DNA of 64,000 nt from Sparassis latifolia (taxonomy: Eukaryota; Basidiomycota; Agaricomycetes; Polyporales; Sparassidaceae). Under the pieces are notes generated by a model. It was not told the DNA's origin. It worked only from the letters and a program-made list of their open reading frames with translations, and ran no database searches. Made by a program: the position numbers and the translations under genes. How positions within the stretch are numbered: the first letter of the stretch is position 1; each line of letters opens with the position of its first letter. Of this stretch, positions 24,065 through 36,900 are shown piece after piece. The stretch covers positions 186,001 to 250,000 of the forward strand of contig CM031562.1 of NCBI GenBank assembly GCA_018466975.1, written 5' to 3'.

Positions 24065-27000
24065 TCAAAGCACATTTTCATCGCCCGCCCTTTCGTCCTC
24101 AATGTCCAGGGTGAGGATGTGGCTGAAGGCGTCAGTGGCGTGGCTGGCGAAGGTCTGCCACATACTCACTTGCCTGACGGCATAGCAAACATGACCCCGC
24201 CAGGAAGGATCTGTCATCTCGAGCCAGTGAGCCCATCGTTCCACATTCCGCTTGAAGGTGGCTATGGTCCAGGCCATTTCCGAGTGGACCAAGACATGCT
24301 CCTCCCTCCATCTCTCATATCGAGCTCTGGCACGCAGCCAATTCACTCTATAGACTGGAGGGTAAATTAGCAGGAGGCCTAGAGATCGATCGGACAATTA
24401 CGAACACTCGTCCATCCATTCTGATGAACCTCGATCTCCAGCGACATCCATGGTCCAGAACCAAGCCAGGTTGACGTTCCTGAGCCCGGAGGTGCTAGCC
24501 TCGATGACGGCAGTCTTCACGTGCAGGTCCTTCTTATCCAAAGGGCGATAGAGGGCCAAGTCTTCATCGGTGGCACCCAAGCGCATAATGGCACGTCGGT
24601 TGGTGGAATAGAGCCTGGCACAGGCCAAGATGGTCTGATCGGCAGCATGAACCTCCGCCTGTGCACGGGTCATGGTTCTGACGCTGTTGGCAGGATGAAT
24701 CCTCTTGCGGTAGAGGTAAGACTTCAGTCCAAGCGCCATGCGAAGCTCGTGGAGGATGTCATTCATCAGGCCTTTGCGCAACTCCAACTCTTAGGCCGCC
24801 AGGGTCTGGAGCCCATTGGCGACGGCGGCCACGAATCCGATCTGCGAAGGTAAATTCAAGGAAGCTCGCTCGGGAGGAATCGCATCCTCGCCATACTCAG
24901 CATCCTCCGAGTGTATTTGAAAAGGATTCTCATCCAAGGAATCCCAGAGCGCACCATCGTCACGATCTTCCATGGCGGGAACGTCCTCCAACCTTCCCAT
25001 GAACTTCTCAGAGCGACGTTGGAATGTGAGAATGCTGACTTCGAGGCGCTGACAGCGCTCGAGAGTCTTGAGGTCCTCCGCCACACTCAGATTTTGACCT
25101 GCCTTGCAGATATCATTCGCAAGCTTAAGCCTGAAGACCGTCAGAGCTGTATTTTTGTTAAGATGAGGCAAACTCACTGTGCTTCTTGAATTTTGAGGCC
25201 AGTCGACAACCATCCGGCGGTGCCCTTCTCCAAGCCCTTGGCGGACTCCTCGCCCGCCAGTCTGAGTTGGGTGAGGTCTTTACCCGGGGCTTGCATTCAC
25301 GTCAACTACATGCCACACGACGATGGAAGGATACTCACCCTTCATGAGCTGGACATCGAAGGTGTCCATGATCTTCGGATCATTTTGGCGAGCCTCCATA
25401 GCATCATCGTACTCCTTCTGCCATGCCTCAAGGACATCCTCATCTGTGGATGCAGATAAAGCTTCAAAGGACTCCTTGCTTCATGGGAAGCCCAGGAGCA
25501 CGCATTTCCACTTTGTCATTAAGGTTGGCACTATAGGCAGCATAAGCCAGGTGGCAAATAGGGAAGGAGGAACCAGGCTCACCCATGCGAGTCGTCTTCT
25601 TCCAGTTGGAGTCATTCATGTGATCGTCAAGGACTTCTTGGCGGTGAGCTCGGGTCATGCCCCTGGTACTGCCTGAGACCTCATTTGTCGGCACCCACAG
25701 GGTCTCGATGACCTTGCCATCGACCATACCAGCGCCAACTATAAAGTTGGGCGAGAACCATTGGAAGCAGCAATCTTGGTGTCCGTGCACATGAAACAAG
25801 CCGATGCCTTGGTCTACCTTGAGCTCGAAGGGCATCCTCAGATAGGCGCTGTGGCAGAAATGTTTGCGGACATGGACGCCATACTGGCACATGATGTCGT
25901 ACATGACGAGGATGAGGGTGATACCAGTGAGGGTCAGGAGCGCATTGCTGAGAGAGTAATCCATATTCATTTGTCTGCAGAGGGTGTGTCAGTGAGAATG
26001 AATCATGACAAGAGACATATGCGAACCTTTCTCCCTTCTGGAAATCGACGACAGTATGAGGGACAAAGAAACCATGTCTGGCGCAAGCAGTGGCCCCGAT
26101 TCCTGTGGTGTTGAGGTTGGCGCGATCCACATTGGCCTGATTGACAGCGCGGTGCTCGTGACAAGTGGAGCGCTGGTGGGCTTAGGAGTCAAGGGCAGAA
26201 GAAGAACATGCAGCCAGACATGCACCTGATGCGACTCCATGGCCACCGCCAGATGAGCCTTGTAATCCTCTTGGCCGGCCATGAATGCCTGGCCGTCACT
26301 GAGGGCGACATTCTCCTCGGGGTGCTTCATCTTCATGTGCTCTGCACTGAAATTGCCATCCATGACAAAGCCGCGTTTGAACTTCCACTGCACTGGATCT
26401 GCTTGCCAATCGAAAGGCAGGTTGAGCCCAGGCTGGGGACAGGCGGGACAAAAGATGGCGAGGCCACCCTTCTCCACAGGACGGAGGGCATCGTGTGAGA
26501 AGCTGTGCCACTTGCAATATTTGAATTGGCGCCATTGGCGGGACACTCGCATCAGCTCACGATAACGGTCCTGGCGAGGAACTGGCATGAACGGTTGGGC
26601 CATGGGAATGCATGTGAACACTTACGGGAACAGTGCCAGGGAAGGCATTGCTCGTGACCCATTTGAGCTTGCTGTAGTAGTTCAATGCCGCTGTCTTGCA
26701 CTCTTTGTTCTCCAGAAGGAAATCGTCGAGGATGGCGAATGTGAAGGTGGTATGGGGATCCTTGACGGTACCAGGGTAAAGTCCCATTTGAAGAAGCTGC
26801 ATGTCACGCTCCACTGCCATCTCACACTGGCACCAGTCAACGCTAATATGGTGAACGCCAGAGATGTCGACAATGACTATAATCCGATTCCCGTAACTAT
26901 CACGGCGAGGTGGCCAGGAGAGCACCGGTGGCACATCTTCCTCCCAAGTGGGATCGGGAGCATCGTCGATTTGCCTTGCTTTACCGTCAAGGGTGCCTGC

Positions 27001-27755
27001 CAGAGATGCAAAGTTGAATGGGACCTCACCATCATCTGAGACCTCGCCATCATGTGCATTTAGGTCTTCATTGGAGGCATTCCAGAAATTGGACCCCAGG
27101 GCCACCACCGGCGCAGGGTTGTTATGTGCTGTGAAGGCGCCCAGAGGGCAGGGATCTCCGCCATGCCCCAAATGGATGCAGACGCCAACCGATACAGTGA
27201 TGCCGGCTCAAAATACTGACCCTGCCAATGCTCTATCCGATGGAAAGGAGCACACTGATGGCCGTTATGACAGCAGTCGGTACAGGTGAGCGGTCTGCCC
27301 ATACAGTCCAGGCATCGCCACCGTCCCTCGCCAACCTTGCATTCCGCACAGTTTCTGGGCTCAGGCGAGGCTTCCATCTCGACAATGGCATGAAGATAGT
27401 CATCACGGTGGGGTATCTAGTCCCTCATGAAGTCATTCTGGGTCTATCGCGCATGGTCAGACCATCAGATGGTCATGGCGGGAGTGCCCACCTTTGTCTT
27501 CTGAGCCGCCGGATCCAGCTGAATCGGCACACCTATGTTGCCCAGGACATCGCCATCATCCAAGTTAAACAAGGAGCCTGAAGCTGGAGCCTTCGATGGA
27601 CTTTTGGAAGGCGATGGCACATTTGAACCCGTGGGCATGGGCAAAGGTACGTCCACATAGCGTACTCCCCTAGTGGTCTGCTTAGCTACCTTGGTCACAA
27701 ACTCAACCTCGTCATCCAGGTCTACAACGAGCCTGCTTTTGTTGCATCTGCTCAT
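24065..27755 (-). pseudogene. K2 KDZ transposase with CxC2 cysteine cluster
   Basis: Exon 1 (27755-27492) is joined by a clean 48-bp GT-AG intron to exon 2 at 27443. There the CxC2 cluster is complete: CAECKVGEGRWRCLDCMG, TCTDCC, then PFHRIEHW. Downstream come the usual KDZ landmarks: GHGGDPCPL, VDISGVHHISVDWC, CPACPQPGLNLP, GFVMDGNFSAEHMKM, TGIGATACARHGFFVPH, YDIMCQYG, GIGLFHVHGHQ, GAGMVDGKVIETLW, and a C-terminal SLLYR-type helix region ending WFWTMDV and WRGHVCYAVRQ. It is broken by TAG at 27417-27419 where Trp is expected, a shift near 27190, and TAA at 24791-24793; a further shift near 25475 is likely. The expected reaction is cut-and-paste DNA transposition. Confidence 0.85.
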
Positions 27756-28479
27756 GGTTTAGGTCAGTGGGGAGTCGTATTCCAAGCCAATCGATGAGCA
27801 TTGTGTCCCTATCGCAAAACACGTGCAAATCACACACGGCCTTGCTGCCCACCAGACTACTCATCAAGGTGGTTAAGAATGGCTACAATGCCTGGGCCTT
27901 ATCACCTCGTGGTCTCTTTAGGCACCATATCAGCGTTATGCAGATAAGGATGCCATGTTGGCGAGAGGTCCACCAATCGTATGTCGCCCTCAGTGCTAAC
28001 TTTGCCTTGACTCGGAGTAGCATAATGTTCAAAAGGGAAATGTGCACTTGCACCGCGCGCTCGCCAACACTGCCACCATCTGCCCCACTAGCACTCACAA
28101 CTTCTCGACTGAATACATTTTGCCACCACCTCCGCCAACTTCGAGGTCCGCCAACCATACACTGCCATCAGTGATAACTACACCTTGAGCTGAACACTGT
28201 CGAGATGTGAAACATGCACTCGTACTGCGCGCTCGCCAACCTTCAGCTACAATTTGGAAATTTGTGACTCCATACATTTCGCCATCACCTCCGCCAACTT
28301 TGTCCCACCAATGAAGCTGCCATCGACAGTCTCCATCCCCTGCATAGTGTTCTCATCTCCATCAGTCTTTGGCATGATGTCCCTCTAATAAGCGAGCCAG
28401 TTAGGACCTGTTCTGAGTTAGGAATGCAGACTCGGTGATGAACTGTGCACATGCCAATGTGTGAGGCGTAATATGAAGC
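27756..28479. other. spacer with a diverged duplication
   Basis: No gene is recognised between the transposase start and the TET/JBP stop. Two diverged copies of about 130 bp (28020-28165 and 28195-28320) share GCGCGCTCGCCAAC and CACCTCCGCCAACTT. This is probably 5' sequence of the transposase and the 3' region of the oxygenase gene. Confidence 0.5.
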
Positions 28480-30546
28480 TTACATCCAGTGGGGCGCCAG
28501 AATGCCTAGCCTGTTCTGGACACCCTCTCGCATGAAGTATGCATAGACGAGCCTTTCGCCATCTGCTCGAGTGACGCCATGACGAATCGCCTTTCCACAG
28601 AAGGCTATGATGGTTCCAGGACTATAATCGATGGTGACACGCATGGCGGGGAACTTCAACCATGCGCAAGTGTAGTTGCCCAACGTCGCCAACAGGTCGT
28701 AGAACATGTATCTTGTCTTGCTATCTCGGTGGAAAGGAGTTTCCCAGTTGGCAATCACCTGGAGCACATTGAATGGCGATGACCAGTTCAGCGCCATCTC
28801 TTGCAATTCTGAGTCTTGCTGAATCAAACCCAAGCACTGGCGTCCTGCGGCATATAGCGTTGGGTGAATGACGGCCAGGATGACACCCAGCAATGTGGAG
28901 GAGTCATGAATATCACGCAGCCAACTGCTTCCGCCCTCAAGCTTCAGGCTGGCGGAGGTCTCCAGCCTCCCAGACTCCATATGCTGCAAAGGCTGTCCGG
29001 ACACAAGGCAAATGGCGTGGCGAGGAGACCCACCTCTCTTACTTGTTGGAACCAACCTGGCGAGAGACACAAGGAGCCCGCTGGGAATTGGGCACACTCC
29101 TCAGGAGGCAAGAAGTACAACGGGTTGTGTCGCCAACTGGCGGTGGTGCTGGAAGGCTTACTGGCTGCTATTGCTGGGTGTAGGGCCCTGGTCGCTTGGA
29201 GCATCTTCGTCTGACAAATTTGTCAGATCACAGCACAAGGCTGGGCAAGCCACTCACCTGGCAGTCTGGTATCAACACTCTTGGAAGTATCCAAGCCAAG
29301 ATGCGTCCGTGCATGTCCACGAGGGTGGCGGGCTGGTCTATGCGTATTTTGCTCTCACCAAATGGAGGAGGCCACTTCCATTCCAGTTCTGCCTCGAGGA
29401 CTTCATTCTGCCCTGTGGGCTGAATCGAAAGGCTGTCGCAATATCTATCAATGTCCCACTGCAGCCTTACTATTACAATGGCGTGATCAGTGTGATCAGA
29501 CCTGCGGCAAGACTAATGACTACCAGGATTACGGATGGCCTTCACAAGAGCATCTGCAATGCCATTGCACTCCAATAGGAGGGCGGATGGCATGGACGGA
29601 GGCACTTCTATAGATGGCGCAGAATGGGCTGCATGAGTGGCCAGATGGAGCTTTCGGCGGAACATGAGCTCCAAGACTCCTGCTATCTGATCGGTCAGTG
29701 GCATGGGTGACAGATTGCTCATCTTGATACTGTCTGCCAATCAATGGAACAATTACAGCATGCATCGGTTAAAGGAATGCACAGGTGTATGGCGGGCTCA
29801 GGCGGTTGGCTTGCAGATGCAGGGGAGAATGTAGGAGGGGCCAGAATGGCAAAGAACAGTATGCATTCATCTGCCTGCATATTGCTTGCACCAGAGTCTT
29901 GCATCCCTTGACATCTGCCATGTCATAAGACTGCAGCTTCTCAGAGAGTATGGGCTGATGCTCCGTCAAAATTACAAATCTCACCGGCATGCTTTCTCGA
30001 TGTCGAGGATGAGATTTTTGTGTTGGGGCAGTGAAGGGGGTCGATAGTTCAAGGGCAGCACTCTGTCCATTTCCTCGTCGGCCGCCCACAACTCAACATG
30101 CACGTGCTGATGGCCCATTTGGGCTTACACCAATTACCCTCCTCGCCATGGTGTGTGGTGACTGCTGAAGCATTGTATGTGTATTTTTCGCAGTGGCGGG
30201 AGGTGGTAGTAGGTATGCACTAGCATTCATGCCTGGTGAAAGGCAATGTTGAATGCCGCTTCTATGGCAGAGCACACCACGCCAACTTCATCTCACGAAT
30301 GCTGGGCGGAGGGAATCTGGCGATCATCTGCATGCCAATCTGTGGGATAAAGGACTTCCTCGGAGTTAGGCTCGGCCAATTAGATGGCGGTGATGAAGGG
30401 CCCAGACATGGCGGACCACCCGGCCTGTGATCCGGCATGGCGGCATCAAGTCCAGCTCGGCGGCATGATGAACATGTGAGATGTGCAAGGGACGTGCTTT
30501 CAGAGCTTGCGCCAGAAGCTGAAGACACAGTTTGTCGATGCGTCAA
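28480..30546 (-). CDS. TET/JBP-family 2-oxoglutarate/Fe(II) DNA dioxygenase
   Basis: The catalytic domain lies on three exons with phase-0 GT-AG introns: up to 29258, 29210-29043 and 28992-28480 (introns of 47 and 50 bp). Landmarks in order: PATLVDMHGRILAWILP, WRHNPLYFLPPEE, LSPGWFQQ, GVILAVIHPTLYAAG, WETPFHRDSKTR (the HxD iron pair), YSPGTIIAFCG, IRHGV (distal His) and GERLVYAYFMR (Arg expected to hold 2-oxoglutarate). The stop after LAPHWM fits the family C-terminus. Upstream frames at 29513-30546 (for example ILSEKLQSYDMADVKGC) probably give the N-terminal region, but those junctions are uncertain. The family oxidises 5-methylcytosine or thymine in DNA, presumably in the nucleus. It is divergent from the next gene, whose start lies about 100 bp away. 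No internal stop was seen in the catalytic exons. Confidence 0.85.
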
Positions 30547-30610
30547 ATTATGATGACATCATTGTGGAAACTGTGAGCAGTGTTTCATGTCTGTGAGGTC
30601 TCCACTAACT

Positions 30611-33600
30611 CTCACCACAGAAAATCTGAGAGTGGCTCAATAACCACGCCCACCATGCGCAGGAGAAAGCGACGAAAAAGCATATGCATGTTTCTGGCAA
30701 GCCCAATGCCTTCAAGGTGTGGGATGCACTGGAGAGGGACAAGGTGACTGAGGCCGCGCGAGCACTCACAGCAGAAAAGGGTTGCAATGTCTCCAAGGTG
30801 TGGAGAGTCGCACGGAGTACCGAATGGGCAAAACTGTCCGAGGAGGAGCAGAAGGTGTATGAGGAAAAGGCGGAAAGTTGGCGCAATGGCACTCTGGATG
30901 ATAAGACGAAAATGAAGTGCGTACCTCCTGTCACATAGCATAAGGCAAATCCTGACCTAAGACAGGCTGAGGGAGCAGCGAATGATGCAATATCTGAAGA
31001 AGTTTGCCAAGACTATGTGGGACACCATGGGCATTTGCATGGCATTCATGCTAGCATATCCAAAGGAAGCGGGGAGTCTGAAGGTAGAGATGTGAGCGTA
31101 GACCGTCCAACTGTCACCATCTGCTAACCCCCGAGTGAAGGGTGGAGGTCAACCATGCCATCACCAATGGAACTCCATTCGGGGCCTATCCTGGGTGGCT
31201 GCGTGCTTACCAGCCTCTAGCAAAGGTGTTCTCTGAGTGGGCCAAAGGCGAATATGGTAAGAAGACCTCAGTTGCATTGTCGCTGGCACACTGACCTGAT
31301 TCCTTAGGTGTGACTGAGACTACGGTGATGGTGAAAAAGACACCTGCCAATTGCATGCGGGCCATGGACAAGATTCGTTGATGGCCAACGGTTTTCCTCT
31401 GCTCCCCTCGGTGCCCGAAGGTATGGCGGAAGCGCCTCTCAAGGTGATGAAGGTACAAGTTCGAGACTTCATGAATCATCACTACGGTATGACACTCCCA
31501 CTCGGTGTTGAGAGATGCTGACCAGTTTACAGCATTGGCGAAGGGTGTTCAGAACTGCAAGTCGCCATGGATGAAGCTGAACAGCATAGACGACATCAAT
31601 GAGGTTATTCCAGTGGAGATGCTACCTGAGAACTTCCAGTGGATCGATCCCTCAAAGATGATAAGTGTTCCCATTCGTGCCCTCCTCGACCACTGGCGGG
31701 CATGCCAAGAGGAACATGGACCTGAGCAGACCATGCGATTCACCCAGTACTTCGACAAGGATGGCGAAGCTGCTCCCGCCAAGTATGATCCTCTTCCACC
31801 ACTTGACAGATCAGCACAGGCATTAGAAGAAGGATCTGAACATGAGGTCCAAGAAGCACTCACACCGAAGAAGGCGGGGAAGGTGAAGAAGAAGGGTAAA
31901 CCTGTGCGCAAGGTCACGGGAAAGGCGGCATCAAAGGTAACAAAGGGCAAAGCGGCCCCTGGCGGAGCCAAAGGCGGTGGGCGTAAATGCAAGACGAAAG
32001 ATGCATACGACTCAGAAGACGATGCCAGAAGCAGCCAAGACTCTGATCGGAGTTTGCCAGATATATCCAGCATGGCTTCCGAAGAAGATACGGCCAGCGA
32101 TGAAGATTCAGGGGATGGCGAGAGCGTGATTGCGAATAAAGTGAAGGGCAAGGCGGTCGCCACCACCAATGGACGTAAGGCTAACAATGGCAGTGCACCT
32201 CAAGCGAGTGGTAGCGGCGGTGCCAAGATGAAGGCAAAGCGAGGTCTCCAAGACCTTCCTCTGGGCGCACTGCACAGATTTGACACAGAGGAGACCGATG
32301 AAGCATTCAGTGAACTGGAGCCCAGTACAAAGGAGCTCAGGCTTGAGCTTCAAGGCTGAGCCCCACGTCTCACTGGCGGGAGTACTGTGGGGAGTACTGT
32401 GCCCCACCTCGTCAAAAGGAGAGACGTGTTTCTCGCCACCCTTTCCGTCAAACCGCGATACCAGAATATGCTGAAGGAAGTCAAGATTGCGACTGTGGTG
32501 AGCTCCTTTCATGAGGATTCATAGCCACTATTGATCATCCGTCATATAGCCCCAGGTGTATCGTTTCACCAGGTATGATCCGATTCCCTGGAGTGAATGG
32601 TCGTATGGCCAGCGCTACCTCCTGCCGTCATTTCATGCAGTGGACAACTTTGACATCGTCGAGAACTGGTTGGGCGACAAACCATGGCTGACAAAATATC
32701 AGTTCTTACATCCACAGGGCGTACAACAATCTGCACTCGTGATTGGTATGGTGCTGAGGGACCTCACATGATCTCAGTTCATTGAGGAGGGCAAACCGAC
32801 CAACCTTCCCGACTATGTGGTGAACTCGGCGATCTCATTTGATGCAGTAGAGCAGCTGCTTTGCTGTTGCGAGACCATTACCTTGGACATGGTGGAAGGG
32901 AATGTCACCCATGCCATGGTGAAGCCAGTGAGCAAGCCTGCCATACGCGGTGCCCCACAAGGTGGCGATGGCCTTGGGGGCCAGGAGGAGCAGGAAGGTG
33001 ATGCCTCTGCAAGAACTCATGATGGCGCTGCTACTGCTGCCAAAGTTCACAAGGCTCACCAGCCTGCCCCCATGGCTGACAACCCAATCATTCCAAGTGG
33101 AGGAGATGAAGGGCTGTGCCAGGAGACCGGTGGCGGGGCCTCTGATAATGGCGAAGAGGACAATGTGCACACGTCCGTACCTAGCAGTGGTGCTGAACGA
33201 CTGCCACTGCCTCTGTTTATACCTAAGATGAGGAAGGCGGCAGCCACGGAAGACTGTCCATCAGGTCAAGCCAAAGTGCTCCAGGGAAGGTCGATCACTG
33301 ATGCCTTTCAGAGTAATATCCTCAGCAGGATTACTCGCAGTCAGCGTCAAGCGATGGATGAGTTGCCCGCCAAGAATACCCGCAGTCAGCATCCACTAGG
33401 AGCTGTTAAAGATTTGAAGAAGCTTCCTGATCCAAAGTGGAAATGTCAACCAGCACGTCCCGAGCCCGATGGCGAAGACAGCTCTGGCGAAGACAATCCG
33501 CCACCTCGGAAGCGTGGACGTGGTACTCGGGATGAGTTGGTAGTGGCCTCGCCGAGGAAGAAGAATGCGAGGGCCGAGGACTCGGATGATGGTGACAAGC

Positions 33601-33764
33601 CTCCCGCAAAGCGAAGACGAGCTCTGCCTCAGACCCTGGAGGTCAAGGACAAGGGAGAAACCAAGCTGAAGCCGGTCCGTCTGGGGAAAGCAGCCGCCAA
33701 AGTGAAAGAGAGTGGCCAAGTTGGCGCAGGTCGCAAGACCCGCAGTGGCGGCACCAGACCTTGA
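30611..33764 (+). CDS. KDZ-associated cargo protein (K2 copy)
   Basis: Multi-exon plus-strand gene. Early exons read WLNNHAHHAQEKATKKH, then an alanine/lysine helical domain (NAFKVWDALERDK, EEEQKVYEEKAESW), then LREQRMMQYLKKF and FGAYPGWLRAYQPLAKVF, and VRDFMNHHYALAKGV leading into the 284-codon frame from 31505. Introns near 30917, 31095, 31256 and 31485 have GT-AG ends. A middle exon (32556-32771; RYDPIPWSEWSYGQRYLLPSF) and a long 3' exon (from about 32790) end in Lys/Arg-rich, probably nuclear sequence. Layout and WxxNH-type opening match the K1 gene at 46376. One shift near 31378 is likely. Function unknown; a packing or DNA-binding role is only a guess. Confidence 0.65.
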
Positions 33765-33980
33765 CAATATAACTCCAGTTCAAAGTAGACTCGTAGGCTT
33801 CCACATTGTTTAATGTGACCCATAGATCTACATAGGTAAAGCCATGGAGATGGTGACAATGGCAAGGGGAGTTGGCAAGAACTTCAGCAGGCATTCAGTT
33901 GACTTAGAGTGGTGGTGGCGAATCGAGTGCATGGAGATTCCATGCTAGGTTAAAAAGCATGTATATCAATACTCTAATGA

Positions 33981-36900
33981 CTACACATTGTGTCTATCTG
34001 GGCGAAAGGCGGTGAAGACCATGGCGGAGTCGACCTTCTCTCGGAATGTGTCCAGAGACTTCGCCACCAGCGAGGTTTCCTCTCTCACCATCGCCACCTC
34101 CTTCCCCACCTTCTTCGCTTCATCCAAAGCGGACATTGCCACCGCCATCGAATCCTCTTTGGCGAGCGCCAATTCCATCTCCAGCTTGCTCGCTTGAGCG
34201 ATCGCCTCTGCCGCTGAAGACCTGAGCTCCTTCTTCATGCTGTCTGACCACGCTGCCTGGAGCTCCATCGAATGATGGAGGTCGGCCAATTCACCCTGCA
34301 GCTTCTCGACGTCCGCTTGGCTCACCGTCTGGTTCGCGCCTTGCTCCAACCTGTTGACCTTCTCTGGCAGGCAATGTCGCTTGGCGACGAGGTCTGCCAC
34401 TGCCAACTTCACGCTCTCCTGAAGCTCGATGGTGACCGGCCTGCGAAACTCCTCCATCGCCAACTTGACCTCTTCGTGAATGCTCCAGGCATTTTCTTGA
34501 AATGTGGATGGCGGGTTGATTCGCTGGAGCGCCGCTGTGATCTCTGCCTTGATGGTGTTGAGGTCCGCCATCCTCTCCTGAAATTGGACTTCCATCCCGT
34601 CCTTGTGCGCCAGGAACTCCTGTTGCAACTCGGCACAATTCGCGCAGTCATCATTGGATGACTGTGAGGTTTCTTCGCCACTGGGGGTGTCGCCTTCATT
34701 CACCAGAGCGGGACTTCCTGTAGACACTCGCTGGACATCGCGCAAGTGGGGTGCTATATCCCTGATCAGCGCTGCATGGATTTGAAGCTGTGGCGGGCGC
34801 ACTTACCCTTGCTGGTCGGAGGCACTGCTCTGAGGCGGTTCACCTTCGCATCCCTTTTCACCTCCGCCTCCTTCTTCGCTGCCTTGCGGTCCAGTGGGGC
34901 GCCCCTCTTAGCTGGCCTTCGCCCTTCATCGAGATGTCCTGCCTTCGCCAATGTGGAGGACTTCACTCCCTTTGACACCTTGGATATCTCCAGGGAGGGC
35001 GTCACCTCCTGTGCCACCTCGGCAGCTCCTGCGCTCGTCTCGTGGGGCATCAGCAGCGAACGCCGCCGATCATTGTGTGGCCGCTCCAAGGATGCACGCT
35101 GTTTCATGGTTACATCGACTCCAGCTGCGACAAGATGTCCTGCTTACCTCATCCTCCACCACCTCTGCCTGATACTCTGGCGCATCATCTGGTTCATCGG
35201 CGACTGGTGTCAGCATGCGCTTGCTGCTGCTAGCTTGCGGCGGAGCAGCTGGCCCTGTTTGGAAGGCCATAGCCCGCACCACCTCCATTGCCAGCCTGGC
35301 GGCTTCCTCCATGTCATCACCTTCTGCCAGAGGCATCTTGGCTGCTGCTTTCGGAGCACTCACCTTTGCCTTCCTGGTGATCACAGGCACCATTGGGCCC
35401 GAGTGACCTCCCATCGCCACCCTTGTCGTCTGCCCGCCCTCCTTCGCAACAGACTTGGCAGGCGGGACCTCATTCGCCTTACGTACTGAGGTCCTGGTGA
35501 CCTCGCCACCATCTTGCGCACCTGAGTTTTGGCTCCTCACCGGCTTTGGCTTGGGTCCTGACTTCTTACCTTCGCCAGGTTTGGCGACTGCACCAGACTT
35601 GGCAGGCATGCCAGACTTGGAGACCTCGCCAGAGTTGGCGACCTCGCCAGAGTTTGACAGAGCCACAGCTCCAGTGGCAGTGGTGGACTTGGTGGCGCGC
35701 TTGGACTTCAATGATTTCTCCACCAAGGCCTCGCCTTCAGGGTTGGCTTCATTGGGCGTGACGGTCACCTTCTGCTTCGTCGCCTCGACCTCTTCGCCAT
35801 CCTTGACCTTGGAGCTGGATGCCGCAGCATTGCGCATCTTGGTCTTCTTCAGCGGCTTGCACTTCGACGCTCCCATGACCATGGGTTCTGCACCGTCGGG
35901 CTCATCAGAGTCGACCTTGACGTCGTATGGAGGTGGCAACATGGGCAGTGGCTTGCCCTCTACCACCAGTGCTGCGCACATCTCTTGGAACTCACACTGT
36001 GCGGTGTGTGAGTTTCCTCACAGGGACACGCCATCTGTGTTCCTCAGCGCGATGCTGCAACTGACGCCTTGTGCTGCACATTCGAGGCAGCGACCGAAGT
36101 TGGCGGTGTTGAGCTTGCATGGCCACTCTTTCTCCTGGCAGCCAACGCAAGGGACGAGCTGCAGGAACATTAGCACAGGTCAATGTCTCACAAGATCGTT
36201 ACTCACCAAATCTGTTGCATGTGCCCACATGAAGTCAGACACGTGGGTGGATGTCTTTTTCCACATGTCCTTCTGCAACACCGTCACCTTCCCCTTCGCC
36301 TTCCCCTTCGCCGTCGCCTTCCCCTTCGCCATCGCCTTTGCCTTCCCCTTCCCCTTCACCTTCGGTGCGACATGAGGCATCGCCATCATCCTCGTTGTCT
36401 GTTTGACAGGTTTGGCAGGGGCGTTCGTCTTCGCAACACCGTCGTTAGAGTCCCCTGCAGTCTTGGCGGGTAGATTGGAAGGCGGTGCCGGAGTCTCGTC
36501 TTCGCTTTCAATGAACTCCTTGCTCTTGTATTCCTTCGTCGCACGCTTCTTCTTTGGCGGCTTGACGGTCAGTACTTCCTCTTCATTGCTTGACTCCTTT
36601 GCCTTCCTCTTCCCGCTCTTCTTCGTGCTCACCTTCGAGCCCTCCACCTCGGTCTGCACCATCCTCTTCTGTGCACGCTGCGCTCGACCAGAGGTGGTCG
36701 GGGCCTCGCCTTTCTCCTTTGCGACCTCGATCGGCTTCATCCGCTTTGCCTTCGGAGCCGCCTCCTCATTCTCACTCTCCTCACTCGACTCTGTGATGAC
36801 CGCCTTGCGCTTTCGGAGTGATGGGGCAGCTGGCGAGATCGATATTGGTCTGGCAGTTGGCGGAGGGGGCAACGCCGCATCGACCTGGATGGATTCGGGC

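Noticed and set aside
30684..30938. An HMG-box protein at the start of the K2 cargo gene
   Set aside because: The helical, charged segment looks HMG-like at first sight, but it continues from WLNNHAH and parallels the K1 cargo domain, which is not an HMG box as far as I can tell.
35455..36375. A 306-codon plus-strand frame
   Set aside because: Antisense of the same cargo gene; no domain and a low-complexity product.
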